Shown piece by piece: positions 1 to 8,805 of a stretch of DNA of 64,000 nucleotides. The notes under the pieces are model-generated. The model worked only from the letters and a program-made list of their open reading frames with translations. It searched no databases and was not told the DNA's origin. Origin of the DNA: Anaerolineales bacterium. GTDB taxonomy: Bacteria; Chloroflexota; Anaerolineae; Anaerolineales; UBA4823. The position numbers and the translations under genes were made by a program. Position 1 is the stretch's first letter; the number at the start of each line of letters is the position of its first letter. The DNA lies in the NCBI GenBank assembly GCA_016929095.1, contig JAFGJM010000036.1, forward strand, positions 62,001 through 126,000, written 5' to 3'.

Positions 1-988
1 GGTCCAGAGCATCACGCAATCCGTCCCCGATAAAGTTAATCGTCAAAGTACACAAAAAGATCGGCGTTCCCGAGACCAAAGGCAGCCATGGATGCTGGAA
101 CATGTAGCTCTGGGTAGCAGAAAGCATGTTCCCCCAGGTGGGTGTTGGGTCTTGTATTCCAAATCCCAGGAAACTAAGGGAAGCTTCGTAAATGATAAAA
201 CCTGCTAAGCCCAGGCTGGCTGACACGATCATAGGCGCCAGAGCATTGGGAACCAGATGGGTAATAATAATGCGAGCGCTCGATGCACCCATCGCCTTGG
301 AAGCTTCCACAAAAGGCTGTTCCTTTAAGGAAAGGACAACACCGCGCATTAAACGCGAATCAGCCATCCATCCCAGTCCAGCCAGCACCACTATCAATAG
401 AAAGACTTGTACCGAATCGCGCGGCTGAATTAATAGCAGCTTTGCCAGGAAATTTTTAATTAACTCCGGAACCGGAATAGCATCTTGATTTTGGATAATC
501 AAGGAAGAGATAATTAATAACAAAGGCAGCGCTGGGATAGTCAGTAAAAATTCAACGGCGCGCATCACGATGATATCGATGACACCACCAGTATACCCGG
601 AAACCGAACCAATGATGATGCCAATACAAGACACTATCAATTGGGCGCTTAACGCAACCGTAAGAGAAATCCGGGCGGCGTAAATAATGCGCGCCCAATA
701 ATCCCGCCCTAAGGCATCGGTGCCCAAAAGATGAAGGCGTCCATCTTCACTTCGCGATCCGGGAGATAAGAAGTCACTCCCCACTTCAAGTTCAGTTGGA
801 CTGAAAGACGATAAGAGTGGCGCACATATAGCGATCAATATAACCACTCCTAATACTATCATGGACCCTACAGCTAACTTATGGCGGAAGAAACGCCTCG
901 TCACAACCTTAAATTGGCTGACTTCTTCTGGCATGGCCTCCGCCGCAGCAACATCGAGTCCCATATCTTTAAATTTAGCGATTGACAT
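1..988 (-). CDS. Peptide-type ABC importer permease, OppC/DppC family (3' end beyond window)
   Basis: Integral membrane permease subunit of an oligopeptide/nickel-type ABC importer. Reading the minus strand from the ATG at 988 gives 329 open codons to the window edge. It has a cytoplasmic N-terminus, a first membrane helix at about residues 39-58, and an OppC-type segment with LLGTDALGRDYWARII. Further hydrophobic helices follow, then an EAA coupling loop (VEASKAMGASSARIIITHL) that docks on the ATPase. The last visible residues, NFIGDGLRDALD, match the usual OppC end, so only about ten residues are missing. An insertion of roughly 30 residues around IPVPELIKNFLAKLL lies between two helices. 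It follows the OppB-like gene by 116 bases and is probably in the same operon; the ATPase genes should lie just outside the window. The substrate cannot be told from sequence. Confidence 0.93.
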   Translation of the reverse strand, partial: MSIAKFKDMGLDVAAAEAMPEEVSQFKVVTRRFFRHKLAVGSMIVLGVVILIAICAPLLSSFSPTELEVGSDFLSPGSRSEDGRLHLLGTDALGRDYWARIIYAARISLTVALSAQLIVSCIGIIIGSVSGYTGGVIDIIVMRAVEFLLTIPALPLLLIISSLIIQNQDAIPVPELIKNFLAKLLLIQPRDSVQVFLLIVVLAGLGWMADSRLMRGVVLSLKEQPFVEASKAMGASSARIIITHLVPNALAPMIVSASLGLAGFIIYEASLSFLGFGIQDPTPTWGNMLSATQSYMFQHPWLPLVSGTPIFLCTLTINFIGDGLRDALD

Positions 989-1104
989 ACGATATCACTC
1001 CATAAATATCATTTTCGAGTTCCGTCGTTATGTAAAAAACAAGGTCGAAAAATCATTTTGCACGGATAAGCCCGACGGATACTTCTCGTAAAATTGAGTG
1101 TTTT

Positions 1105-2298
1105 TTAACTTAACCGGATACGCGGGTCTGCCCAGGTATAAAGTACATCGGATAGTAATGTGGCAATCACTGTCAGCAAAGCCGTGATCAAGATCAAAGC
1201 CATGGCCACCGGATAGTCCGTTCGGCTTAAGGCATCAAAATATAATCGACCCATTCCAGGCCAGTTGAATACTGTTTCGGTAATAATCGCTCCGGCGAAT
1301 AAACCTGGTAGGGTAAAAACTACCAGCGTAATAAATGGGATAAGAGCATTTCGTAAGGCATGTTTGGCGATGACAACTTTTTCCACCAAACCTTTGGCAC
1401 GAGCTGTCCGTACATAATCCTGACGAAGGACTTCCAACATGCTGGTGCGAATGAAACGGCTCCAACCTGCGATTGTCACCATCGCCAGAACGCTAACCGG
1501 CATAATCAAATGAAGCACTTTATCTAACAAGGAACCCGGGTCAACATTGCCGATCAATGGAATTACATACGGCTTAATAGCCTCTGCGTTTCCGGGCGGC
1601 AGATAAGGTAAGCCCCAATTTTTACATAAAATGCCAAAAAATAAAATCATTAATAGACCAAAGAAAAATGTAGGCATTGAGGTGCCAAAAAATGCAAAAG
1701 ATGTAACGACATAGTCGAATTTTGAATATTGCTTTACGGCGGCATAAACACCTATAGGAACGCCAATTAAAATCGAACATAAATAAGCCAATGACATTAA
1801 TTGGAGGGTGCGCGGTAATCGAGACGTAATTAGCATAGTTACGGGACGATCTCGCAGCATTTGCCAGGACACACCCAGGTCGCCGCGAATGATACCTTTA
1901 CTGGTTTTGCGACCAACAAGGTCAGCCATGGTCACATATTGACCTTCCTTACAGCCAATCGTGCGAGTAACATATGTCCCCGATTCATTCAAAAATGATT
2001 CTTCAATGGGCTGACGGCATCCCACAATGTTATTCGCAAAGTATGCATTTCCACCAATGGTGAGCGGTCCGTTTGGTATTCCTGCCAGCCAGCGGGTGAA
2101 TCGATAGGGAAGATACAGGTCTAATTCAAAATAGGCGCGTATGCGGGCAATATCTTCTGAATTCAAGCGCGTTTGCACAGAACCTAAAAAGCTTAATGGA
2201 CCGCCAGGCGCCAGATTCAAAAGGGCATATGAGGCTACCGCCGAAAAAAATAACACGATCGTCATTTGAAAAATCCGGCGAATTAAGTAATTAACCAT
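1105..2298 (-). CDS. Peptide-type ABC importer permease, OppB/DppB family
   Basis: First permease subunit of the same importer, 397 residues. It opens with the OppB-type first helix (MVNYLIRRIFQMTIVLFF), and the coupling loop RTARAKGLVEKVVIAKHAL (EAA type) is near residue 300. About five further membrane segments surround it. It is longer than most OppB proteins (310-340 residues) because the loop after helix 1 carries about 80 extra residues with two Cys (VGCRQP and IGCKEG), which may form an extracytoplasmic disulfide. It lies 162 bases downstream of the binding-protein gene, separated by hairpins that should lower permease expression relative to the binding protein. Family assignment is firm; substrate is unknown. 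Confidence 0.94.
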   Translation of the reverse strand: MVNYLIRRIFQMTIVLFFSAVASYALLNLAPGGPLSFLGSVQTRLNSEDIARIRAYFELDLYLPYRFTRWLAGIPNGPLTIGGNAYFANNIVGCRQPIEESFLNESGTYVTRTIGCKEGQYVTMADLVGRKTSKGIIRGDLGVSWQMLRDRPVTMLITSRLPRTLQLMSLAYLCSILIGVPIGVYAAVKQYSKFDYVVTSFAFFGTSMPTFFFGLLMILFFGILCKNWGLPYLPPGNAEAIKPYVIPLIGNVDPGSLLDKVLHLIMPVSVLAMVTIAGWSRFIRTSMLEVLRQDYVRTARAKGLVEKVVIAKHALRNALIPFITLVVFTLPGLFAGAIITETVFNWPGMGRLYFDALSRTDYPVAMALILITALLTVIATLLSDVLYTWADPRIRLS

Positions 2299-2346
2299 GC
2301 CATTCCTCGTTCTCTAATATTTTTAGGGTATAAAACCCTGTTTTGT

Positions 2347-2386
2347 ATCAGCAGGAGTTACCCGTTTCCGGATAACACCTGCTGAT
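2347..2386. repeat. Intergenic hairpin between binding protein and permease genes
   Basis: The arms TCAGCAGG and CCTGCTGA flank an inner partially paired stem. On the minus-strand transcript no U-run follows, so it is more likely an mRNA-stabilising or attenuating hairpin than an intrinsic terminator. It sits just downstream of the stronger terminator-like hairpin at 2407-2442. Confidence 0.5.
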
Positions 2387-2394
2387 TTCAAAAA

Positions 2395-2442
2395 AAATAA
2401 ATAAAGGGATGAGCAGCTTTTTTTGAAGTAAGCCGCTCATCC
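2395..2442 (-). terminator. Terminator-like hairpin after the binding-protein gene
   Basis: Read on the minus strand, the arms GGATGAGC and GCTCATCC close a stem extended by GCTT/AAGC, followed by a T-rich tract ending in eight T residues. It lies 18 bases after the stop codon of the binding protein. Partial termination here would give the usual excess of binding protein over permease. Confidence 0.7.
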
Positions 2443-2460
2443 ATGATAGTTTATCCTGAA

Positions 2461-4422
2461 TTATGGGACGAAGAGATTCATGTCGATGTGTTCCCAGGTT
2501 GCAGAAGCCTCAATGAGCACCTGCAGTTTGTCCTGGTTATCGAGCACGGTCTGAACCTCTGGGCCAGCGCCGAGGGTCTCAGAACCGATCACATCAACAT
2601 CACCGGTCAGCAATTGGGCAACCGCCTGCTGAGTATCGGGGACGAAGACAATTACGATCTTCTTGATTTTCAATGGGCCCTTGTAGTAGTAAGGGTTCTC
2701 TTCCAGTTCCATCTTGACGCCCTTTTCCCAGTTGGTGATCACATAACCGCCAACGCCCAGGGGTGTCTCGGCGACTTCGGGCAAGGAGCTCCATTCGGTT
2801 GAAGGAACATCTGCCAGTACGCGGCCATCGGAAAGTACCTGGTGCGCCGGGTAAATATTGATCGGGGCTAAGAAGGAAAGTGCAGCCATATAACCGGGTT
2901 TGTAGGTTACAACATATCCCGTATCACCGGTGAAATCGACGCTCTGGATGGATTGGCAAATCGAGTAATCTACCGCGCCGATCGCCGGGTCGCAGTCGAT
3001 CTTGTAAGCCAATTCGAAGTCAGCTTTGGAAACCGGGGTGCCATCCGACCAGGTCAGACCTTCCGCTGTCTCATAAGTGACTACTAATTGATTCATCTTG
3101 ACCGTGCCGCCGGTGAATTCCACATCGACGCCGTCAGATTGTTTGACTTTCAAACCGGGAACCAGGGTAAGCAGGTTGCCATCGGCATCGGTGGGGGTGC
3201 CGGAGAAATCGACCACCGGATCGCCTTCTTTAACTTCTACTTCGTTGATCACAGTCAAGCCTTCTTCAACCGTGGAGAGTTTGAACAGGCGTTCCTGGAA
3301 ATCGTAATCTACCTGAGAAGCTGCGCCCAGGCTGCCATAGTCGAAGACCAGCCAGGCAACTGTTCGCTGAACAGCGGAAGATTCGATGATCGACCACATC
3401 GAGGAAGGTTCCTGCGAGAGAGCCAGAACCAGGGTGTCGCCGCCATCGGCGCGTTCCCACTCATATGCGTTCCAGGTGTAGTATTCGGTGGCGGAAGGTT
3501 TGAAGTTGATTAAATCCTTGGTGGCTGCATTGCCTTCTGCTCTCTGGAAGATAGGCAGAGAGACCATGTCCTTGGCAAATTCGATCTGGAAGATCTTGTA
3601 CTGTTCTTGCCGTTCTGCGCGCACCAGGCTGTTGTTGGCTGCATTAATGGCATCGCTGGCAGTCTGATTGCACCAACCCATGTAGTTCTGACCAGCCCAG
3701 CCATTGGTAGGCAGAGGGATCTGGTTGCATGCATACAGGGTTTGACCCTTGGGATCGGTTTCGCCTACCCAAGCGTATGCGCCCAGGTCGAAATCACGAT
3801 GGCGCAAACCGCTGTTGCTGCCGAACCACCAGGAACCGGGGGTATACAGAGGCAGGATCTGGATGCCGCAATCAGCCATTTGCTGAGTAAATACCGCGCC
3901 CCAGGTCTTGCGGAATTCAGCCGAGGTGGTGGTGAATTTGAGGGTCAAAGGATCACCGGCTTCGTTATAGCGTTGGGTATCACCTTCGGGTAGGGTCCAG
4001 CCAGCTTCATCAAGTAAAGCCGCGCCTTTTTCGGGATCGAAATCGTATTTCTGAACTTCGTCACCGTAATAGGCAGCCCAGCTGATGCGTGGAATGCTGG
4101 TGTGCATGATCAAATTGGCGCGCTCTTCTTCGGGATACCAGGGGTAAACCGAGTTGATCAATTCTTCGTTGTTGGTGCAGTAGGCAATCGCCTGGCGTAC
4201 ACGAACATCACTTAAAATGGGATGTGGGGTTGTGAATGACGCTTTTTCCACTTCAACAACTTCGGTGGTCACAACTTCCTTCTCAACAACTTTCTCTACT
4301 TCAACTGTCTTAATAACCTCAACCGTTTCAGGTTCGGCTACAGGTTGTGTTGCGCAAGCACTCAGCACGAAAGCAAGCATCATTAATACGCTGAGAACTG
4401 CAAATGCTTTTCGGGTTTTCAT
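2461..4422 (-). CDS. Lipoprotein oligopeptide-binding protein (SBP_bac_5-like) with permuted segment order
   Basis: Extracytoplasmic solute-binding lipoprotein of the ABC importer, 653 residues. The signal peptide ends in a lipobox (VLSACA, Cys near residue 23), followed by a Val/Glu-rich linker. The fold order is unusual. Segments normally C-terminal in SBP_bac_5 proteins come first: PHPILSDVRVRQAIAYC, then YDFDPEKGAALLDEAGW. The normally N-terminal strands come second: GDTLVLALSQEPSSM near residue 330, then GLTWSDGTPVSKADFELAY and GGYVITNWEKGVKMELEENP. The protein ends at MNLFVP, the sequence that usually leads into the first segment, so the chain reads as a circular permutation. The start is supported by AGGAGGAG eight bases before the ATG. 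Binding activity is probably kept, since both lobes are complete. Confidence 0.88.
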   Translation of the reverse strand: MKTRKAFAVLSVLMMLAFVLSACATQPVAEPETVEVIKTVEVEKVVEKEVVTTEVVEVEKASFTTPHPILSDVRVRQAIAYCTNNEELINSVYPWYPEEERANLIMHTSIPRISWAAYYGDEVQKYDFDPEKGAALLDEAGWTLPEGDTQRYNEAGDPLTLKFTTTSAEFRKTWGAVFTQQMADCGIQILPLYTPGSWWFGSNSGLRHRDFDLGAYAWVGETDPKGQTLYACNQIPLPTNGWAGQNYMGWCNQTASDAINAANNSLVRAERQEQYKIFQIEFAKDMVSLPIFQRAEGNAATKDLINFKPSATEYYTWNAYEWERADGGDTLVLALSQEPSSMWSIIESSAVQRTVAWLVFDYGSLGAASQVDYDFQERLFKLSTVEEGLTVINEVEVKEGDPVVDFSGTPTDADGNLLTLVPGLKVKQSDGVDVEFTGGTVKMNQLVVTYETAEGLTWSDGTPVSKADFELAYKIDCDPAIGAVDYSICQSIQSVDFTGDTGYVVTYKPGYMAALSFLAPINIYPAHQVLSDGRVLADVPSTEWSSLPEVAETPLGVGGYVITNWEKGVKMELEENPYYYKGPLKIKKIVIVFVPDTQQAVAQLLTGDVDVIGSETLGAGPEVQTVLDNQDKLQVLIEASATWEHIDMNLFVP

Positions 4423-4517
4423 GTGTTTTCTCCTCCTAAAGAAGAAAAATTTGGATTAATTAGATTTTTTTGGTAATTGGTGTATTTTCCTGAAATTATT
4501 AAATATCGGTTTTTCCA

Positions 4518-4530
4518 ATCACCTCCTTTC
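4518..4530 (-). promoter_or_regulatory. Extended Shine-Dalgarno-like sequence in the leader, without a start codon
   Basis: The minus strand reads GAAAGGAGGTGAT, a 13-base exact complement of the consensus bacterial 16S rRNA 3' tail. No ATG follows at a usable distance, and the real gene starts about 95 bases downstream with its own AGGAGG. It may act as an mRNA-stabilising or standby ribosome site, like the STAB-SD of Bacillus cry mRNAs. That role is inference. Confidence 0.5.
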
Positions 4531-4558
4531 AAAATTTTTCACATCCCTATTATTAAAT

Positions 4559-4612
4559 CACTCGCTGCAATAGAGTCTCATTAACAAGTATGTATGAGAA
4601 CGCAACGAGTGC
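4559..4612 (-). promoter_or_regulatory. Long hairpin in the leader of the binding-protein mRNA
   Basis: The outer arms CACTCGTTGC and GCAGCGAGTG and the inner arms TCTCAT and ATGAGA can pair around an AU-rich loop. It lies between the predicted transcription start and the extended Shine-Dalgarno-like site, where a 5' hairpin could protect the mRNA from decay. No known riboswitch consensus is recognised in it. Confidence 0.5.
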
Positions 4613-4650
4613 CTTTCACAGGTAAAAATTTATTCTCCACGTGAATAAAA

Positions 4651-4678
4651 AATATACCACAAAAATACAATAGGTCAA
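4651..4678 (-). promoter_or_regulatory. Sigma-70-type promoter for the binding-protein operon
   Basis: On the minus strand TTGACC (4678-4673) and TATATT (4656-4651) are separated by 16 bases. It lies upstream of the structured leader of the binding-protein gene and just downstream of the stop codon of the preceding small ORF. The predicted start is near 4644, giving a leader of about 220 bases. Confidence 0.65.
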
Positions 4679-4695
4679 CCCTTATTAATTGAACA

Positions 4696-4974
4696 TCATG
4701 CAATAAATCGCGGCGCGCTCATGGTCATCATATTCCATGCCCATAATTGCGTTCGCTCCTGAACATCAGCTTTTCCATTTTCTCTGGATCGATACAAGGT
4801 AAGTAAATTCTGAGTTTTATTTGAGTTTTCCGAAACCCGTAAATCATTCATTACCTTTAAGAAAAGCGGTGAAGCTGCAAACAATACCCGTGAGCGAATT
4901 TCACTGGGGGGTTGTTGCTGCGCTGCCCAATTTTTTATGCATTGTTGGATAAATTGATCAGATTTGTCATTCAT
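4696..4974 (-). CDS. Small protein coupled to the ECF sigma factor gene
   Basis: A 92-residue reading frame starting at the ATG at 4974, seven bases after the sigma-factor stop codon, so translation is probably coupled. The frame could be read further upstream into the sigma gene, but the internal start (MNDKSDQFIQQCIKNW) avoids a 50-base overlap. The protein is hydrophilic, with no membrane helix, no zinc-finger HxxxCxxC anti-sigma motif and no recognisable domain; PPSEIRSRVLFAA is a notable patch. Its position suggests a regulator of the sigma factor, but that is only inferred from context. Confidence 0.5.
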   Translation of the reverse strand: MNDKSDQFIQQCIKNWAAQQQPPSEIRSRVLFAASPLFLKVMNDLRVSENSNKTQNLLTLYRSRENGKADVQERTQLWAWNMMTMSAPRFIA

Positions 4975-4981
4975 GATTTTG

Positions 4982-5563
4982 TCAGGATTGTTCAAAAGAG
5001 AAATCGCGCGCCATTCCGAGTTGTAAGCCAAGAGTCTTTTTTAACGCATTCCGTCCATAGTGTAAGCGAGATTTCACCGTCCCAACCGGTATGTCCAAAA
5101 TCTCGGATATCTCCTGTATGGATAAATCATCTAAATAGTATAAAACTACAACAATACGCTGGGGAAGCGGTAAATCCAATACAGCTTGCTGCACAAGATT
5201 CCAATCATCTTGCGCTTCGACTTCAGAATAAGACGGGCTACTATCGCTGCTTACCAGCCAATCTGCCAGGTCTTCCAGGGGTTGGAACCAACGCCGGTTA
5301 CGTTTGACCCATGTATAAGATAAATTCGCGGTCATACGGTACAGCCATGGCTCTAAAGGCCGCTTCGAATCAATATGATCTGCGAAGCGGTACAGGCGCA
5401 AAAACACATCCTGCAGCAAATCACTTGCCGCTTCGCTATCGCCGGTAATCGCTATAGCTGTCCTATAGACCATATGTTGGTAGCGGTCGTATAAAAAACC
5501 TAAAGCATCCAAACTACCGCTACGCAATTCTTCGACTAATTCATTCTCGTTATGCTTAAGCAT
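4982..5563 (-). CDS. ECF-type RNA polymerase sigma factor
   Basis: Extracytoplasmic-function sigma factor, 193 residues, that would direct RNA polymerase to a stress or envelope regulon. Region 2 covers roughly residues 20-95, with the core-binding helix around DLLQDVFLRLYRFAD and the -10-reading helix ending in MTANLSYTWVKRNRR. Region 4 (about residues 120-175) contains LDLPLPQRIVVVLYYLDD, and a helix-turn-helix IQEISEILDIPVGTVKSRL that reads the -35 element. The short N-terminus and the acidic linker between regions are typical of ECF factors. It is followed by a coupled small ORF rather than a recognisable anti-sigma factor. Family assignment is firm; the regulon is unknown. Confidence 0.93.
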   Translation of the reverse strand: MLKHNENELVEELRSGSLDALGFLYDRYQHMVYRTAIAITGDSEAASDLLQDVFLRLYRFADHIDSKRPLEPWLYRMTANLSYTWVKRNRRWFQPLEDLADWLVSSDSSPSYSEVEAQDDWNLVQQAVLDLPLPQRIVVVLYYLDDLSIQEISEILDIPVGTVKSRLHYGRNALKKTLGLQLGMARDFSFEQS

Positions 5564-5631
5564 AAGACCTTTAAATACATATGTATTTCAGCTACTTAAT
5601 TATACTAAATCATGAACCAGAAGGTTCAAAC

Positions 5632-6534
5632 TTAATCCTCTTCTTCGCCCTTCCTTATTGAAATATAGGAGCGATAACGGTTGGGATGCACTTTTCCATT
5701 GGCAAGCGCTGCCTTAATTGCACAGCCCGGCTCATGATCGTGTGTGCAATTGTTGAATTGACATTCACTCACCCGTTCTCGAAACTCAGGAAAATATCCA
5801 TCTAATTCTTCAAGTTCGGTATCCCATAAAGAAATGGTACGTAAGCCAGGTGTATCGGCAATATAACCTCCATCCGGGAGAGGATACATTTCTCGAACGA
5901 CCGTGGTATGCTTCCCGGTATCCGTCGCCTGGCTGACTTGAGCCGTGGTAATATTTAATCCGGGTAAAATTATATTTAACAAACTCGATTTTCCCACACC
6001 CGATGGTCCTGCAAAAACCGATATCTTCTTCATTAAACCAGCATGTAATTCATCAATTCCGACTCCATTGATGATCGATGTATAGATAACCGGATATCCA
6101 ATAGCCGGGTAATAATCAAATAAACGCTTCGCTTCCTCCATACCAACCAGATCTGTTTTATTGGCTACGATCATTGCTGGAATATTCTGTTTTTCTGCAA
6201 TCACCAGGAAACGATCCAACATACCATACCGCGGCGGTGGTTTCTCACATGAAAATACAAAAACTGCCTGGTCTGGATTGGCAATGATGATCTGCTGGTA
6301 ATTACCTCTCGGCGTAGGGTCGGAGCGGGAAAGCAATCTTTGACGCGGTTCAACAGCTTCGATGACGCCGCTTCCGCCATGGCGCTTCTTTACCTCCACC
6401 CAATCGCCAATGCTTGCCACATCTCCCAAACGAGGCCCCTTTTTTAATCTGCCGCGCAACTGGCAGGTCAGTAAACCTTCTTCTGTCTTTACTGTAAAAA
6501 AACCGGATTGTGAACGCACAATTAAACCACGCAT
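5632..6534 (-). CDS. rsgA: Ribosome small subunit-dependent GTPase RsgA
   Basis: Circularly permuted GTPase that helps the 30S ribosomal subunit mature, 300 residues. An N-terminal OB-fold (about residues 1-70) is followed by the permuted G motifs: NKTDL (G4, near residue 125) comes before the P-loop GPSGVGKSSLLN (G1, near residue 177) and the DTPG motif (G3). The C-terminal zinc knuckle has the spacing C-x4-C-x-H-x5-C in SECQFNNCTHDHEPGC. It starts eight bases after the class B PBP gene and is probably cotranscribed with maf and that gene. Confidence 0.96.
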   Translation of the reverse strand: MRGLIVRSQSGFFTVKTEEGLLTCQLRGRLKKGPRLGDVASIGDWVEVKKRHGGSGVIEAVEPRQRLLSRSDPTPRGNYQQIIIANPDQAVFVFSCEKPPPRYGMLDRFLVIAEKQNIPAMIVANKTDLVGMEEAKRLFDYYPAIGYPVIYTSIINGVGIDELHAGLMKKISVFAGPSGVGKSSLLNIILPGLNITTAQVSQATDTGKHTTVVREMYPLPDGGYIADTPGLRTISLWDTELEELDGYFPEFRERVSECQFNNCTHDHEPGCAIKAALANGKVHPNRYRSYISIRKGEEED

Positions 6535-6542
6535 ACGAATCT

Positions 6543-8804
6543 TTATGGTTGAGGCGGTTGAGGCGGCAATATGCTTTCCGCGGTCGGCGTCCCCTCGAAA
6601 CCAATAGGGGTCGGTGTGCTGGTGATATAGTAATTCGATTCCCAGGGATACAATTTACCCGGCAAGCCATAATAATAAAGCTCAACCAGACGGCGAAAGA
6701 TGGGGGCTGCATAATCAGAACCTTCACCAATGTTCTCGACGATCACCACGGCAGCAATATCGGGTTTATTCGGTTTTTCTTCAAAGGTATACCCGGCAAA
6801 CCAGGCGTGCGGTTTGCCTGATCCCGATTCGGCAGTTCCGGTTTTACCTGCCACTTTGATATCCAACCCGGTGAAGCGGTGCCAGGCAGTGCCGAAAGGT
6901 TTAGTGCTGACAATCACGCCGCGCATGGCTTCTTGCAATGTTGTTAAAGTTACTTCGCTGATGGGCAACGTCCCATCTTCGATGGGTTTAAAAACATGCG
7001 TATCGACATTATCTGTAGAGCTGATTTTTTCAATGATCTGTGGCTGGTATAAAGTGCCTCCATTGCCAACGGCTGCCACAAAGCGCGCCACCTGCAAAGG
7101 TGTCACTTGTAAGGCGCCTTGACCAATGGCCTGGTTGGTAGCATCGATTTGGCTTTCGGGCGCGGGTACTTGCCCGGTTTCCTCATCTACTCCCTCAATA
7201 CCGGTCGGTTTGCCCAAACCAAAACCTTCCGCCATATCAGATACGGCTGTCGTCATCCCATTATCAAACAATGTCAAACCGATATGCCAGAACCAGGGGT
7301 CACAAGAACGGATCAATCCTTCCGGTAGAGTCAATAGACCGCTGGGTATAGTTACACCATCCAGTAAGAAATGCTCATAAGTCCAGTCATAAAGTGTGAC
7401 ACCCGCCAACTCGGTGAATTCATATCCACATTGGTAAGTTGAATCGACTGTAAACCGTTCGCTTTCCAAAGCGGCAGATAATGTAACGATCTTGAATACC
7501 GAGCCTAACGGATATAGCCCCTGGGTAGCCCGGTTGATCCAGGGTTGATTCGTATTATTGAAAATTTCACTCAATTGCGTGTTGCTGTTGATGTTGCTGG
7601 GTTCAAAAGCATTTGGGTCAAATTTTGGGGATGAAGCCATTGCCAACACCCTGCCTGTATCTCGTTCCAACACCACAACCGCTGCGCGAAAACCGGCAAT
7701 CGATTGCTGAACCCCCTGTTGAAAGTCCCTGTCTATGGTTGTATAGATTGCCTGTGCAGGCTCCGGCTGTACTTCCGCTAGACGAGTGACCGGTTGCCCT
7801 TGTGAATCGAAAACATACAACGCACCGCCACGTTTTCCGGACAGATAATCTTCCCCCCATTTCTCCAAACCGGTCTGCCCAACCCGCTCATCCCGGCGAT
7901 ACCCCTTACGCAAATACTCTTCCTCTTCATCAGCATGAATGGTGCTCACGTATCCGGTTAAATGTGGAGCAACGCCTCCATCGTAATAATAACGGGCTTT
8001 GTAATACTCCATTCGAAAACCCGCTAACGCCGATAAAACGGAATAATATTTCCCCACTTCACTGGAGGGCGCCTCACCCAGAGGCAAATACCAATCGGAA
8101 CCGGCAGGATAGGTTGCAAAACGCGCCTGGACATCTTCTGCCTTAAGCCCTAATAAACGTTGAATAGCGCCATACAATGCATCGGACTGTTCCGGGTCTA
8201 ATTGCCCGGGGATAATACCAATAGCAGTCACCTCTGCCTGACCCACCAAAGCGCTGCCATCCCTGTCATATATATTGCCCCGCGAGGGAATATAACGTTC
8301 CATTGCCAGATAATTTTCGCCGTTAAGCTCCGGAATCACCAGGGTATCATCCCACTGAATCCGCCAATCGCCATTTTCGCGCGTGAGATTCATGCTGGTA
8401 TCCCGTTCGATATCACCCACAAGAGAACTATGCAAGATCACCCGGTAGCCAACCTGCCCGCTTTGCGGGCTGATGATCAATGATGACAAAATTTCATAGT
8501 CGATGCCGCTCAATGCCGCTTCGGTTGCAATGCTGCGATATTGTTTCTCGAAATCTTCGAAGGAAAGAGCATCCTGGCTAATGGAAGTGAGGCGGTTATA
8601 CATCCCGGCATAATCTTCAGATTTCCAGCCATCCAGAAAAGCCCTGGCGGTCATGCCCGGGTCGGGAGCACTGGTGGTACCGACCGATACATCCCCCCGG
8701 GTGGGCGTTAATACGACGGTAGAGGTAGGCTCTGCCGATGATATCTTTCCACATCCGACAACGATAAACATCAAACTTAGAATCAACCAGCGACGAATTT
8801 TCAT
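6543..8804 (-). CDS. Class B penicillin-binding lipoprotein (peptidoglycan transpeptidase) with MecA_N-like domain
   Basis: Peptidoglycan D,D-transpeptidase, 753 residues. The signal sequence ends in a lipobox (FIVVGCGK), so the enzyme is probably a lipid-anchored exported protein. An NTF2/MecA_N-like domain (about residues 50-150, ARAFLDGWKSEDYAGMY) precedes the PBP dimerisation domain. The transpeptidase domain carries YPLGSVFKIVTL (catalytic Ser and Lys of SxxK, near residue 405), SCDPWF (SxN-like, with Asp as in PBP2/MrdA-type enzymes) and AGKTGTAESG (KTG). The C-terminus is Pro-rich. The ATG at 8804 follows the maf stop by one base; an in-frame TTG at 8813 would overlap maf. The MecA_N arrangement resembles PBP2a/PBP3-type proteins, but resistance cannot be inferred. 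Confidence 0.93.
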   Translation of the reverse strand: MKIRRWLILSLMFIVVGCGKISSAEPTSTVVLTPTRGDVSVGTTSAPDPGMTARAFLDGWKSEDYAGMYNRLTSISQDALSFEDFEKQYRSIATEAALSGIDYEILSSLIISPQSGQVGYRVILHSSLVGDIERDTSMNLTRENGDWRIQWDDTLVIPELNGENYLAMERYIPSRGNIYDRDGSALVGQAEVTAIGIIPGQLDPEQSDALYGAIQRLLGLKAEDVQARFATYPAGSDWYLPLGEAPSSEVGKYYSVLSALAGFRMEYYKARYYYDGGVAPHLTGYVSTIHADEEEEYLRKGYRRDERVGQTGLEKWGEDYLSGKRGGALYVFDSQGQPVTRLAEVQPEPAQAIYTTIDRDFQQGVQQSIAGFRAAVVVLERDTGRVLAMASSPKFDPNAFEPSNINSNTQLSEIFNNTNQPWINRATQGLYPLGSVFKIVTLSAALESERFTVDSTYQCGYEFTELAGVTLYDWTYEHFLLDGVTIPSGLLTLPEGLIRSCDPWFWHIGLTLFDNGMTTAVSDMAEGFGLGKPTGIEGVDEETGQVPAPESQIDATNQAIGQGALQVTPLQVARFVAAVGNGGTLYQPQIIEKISSTDNVDTHVFKPIEDGTLPISEVTLTTLQEAMRGVIVSTKPFGTAWHRFTGLDIKVAGKTGTAESGSGKPHAWFAGYTFEEKPNKPDIAAVVIVENIGEGSDYAAPIFRRLVELYYYGLPGKLYPWESNYYITSTPTPIGFEGTPTAESILPPQPPQP

Positions 8805-8805
8805 T

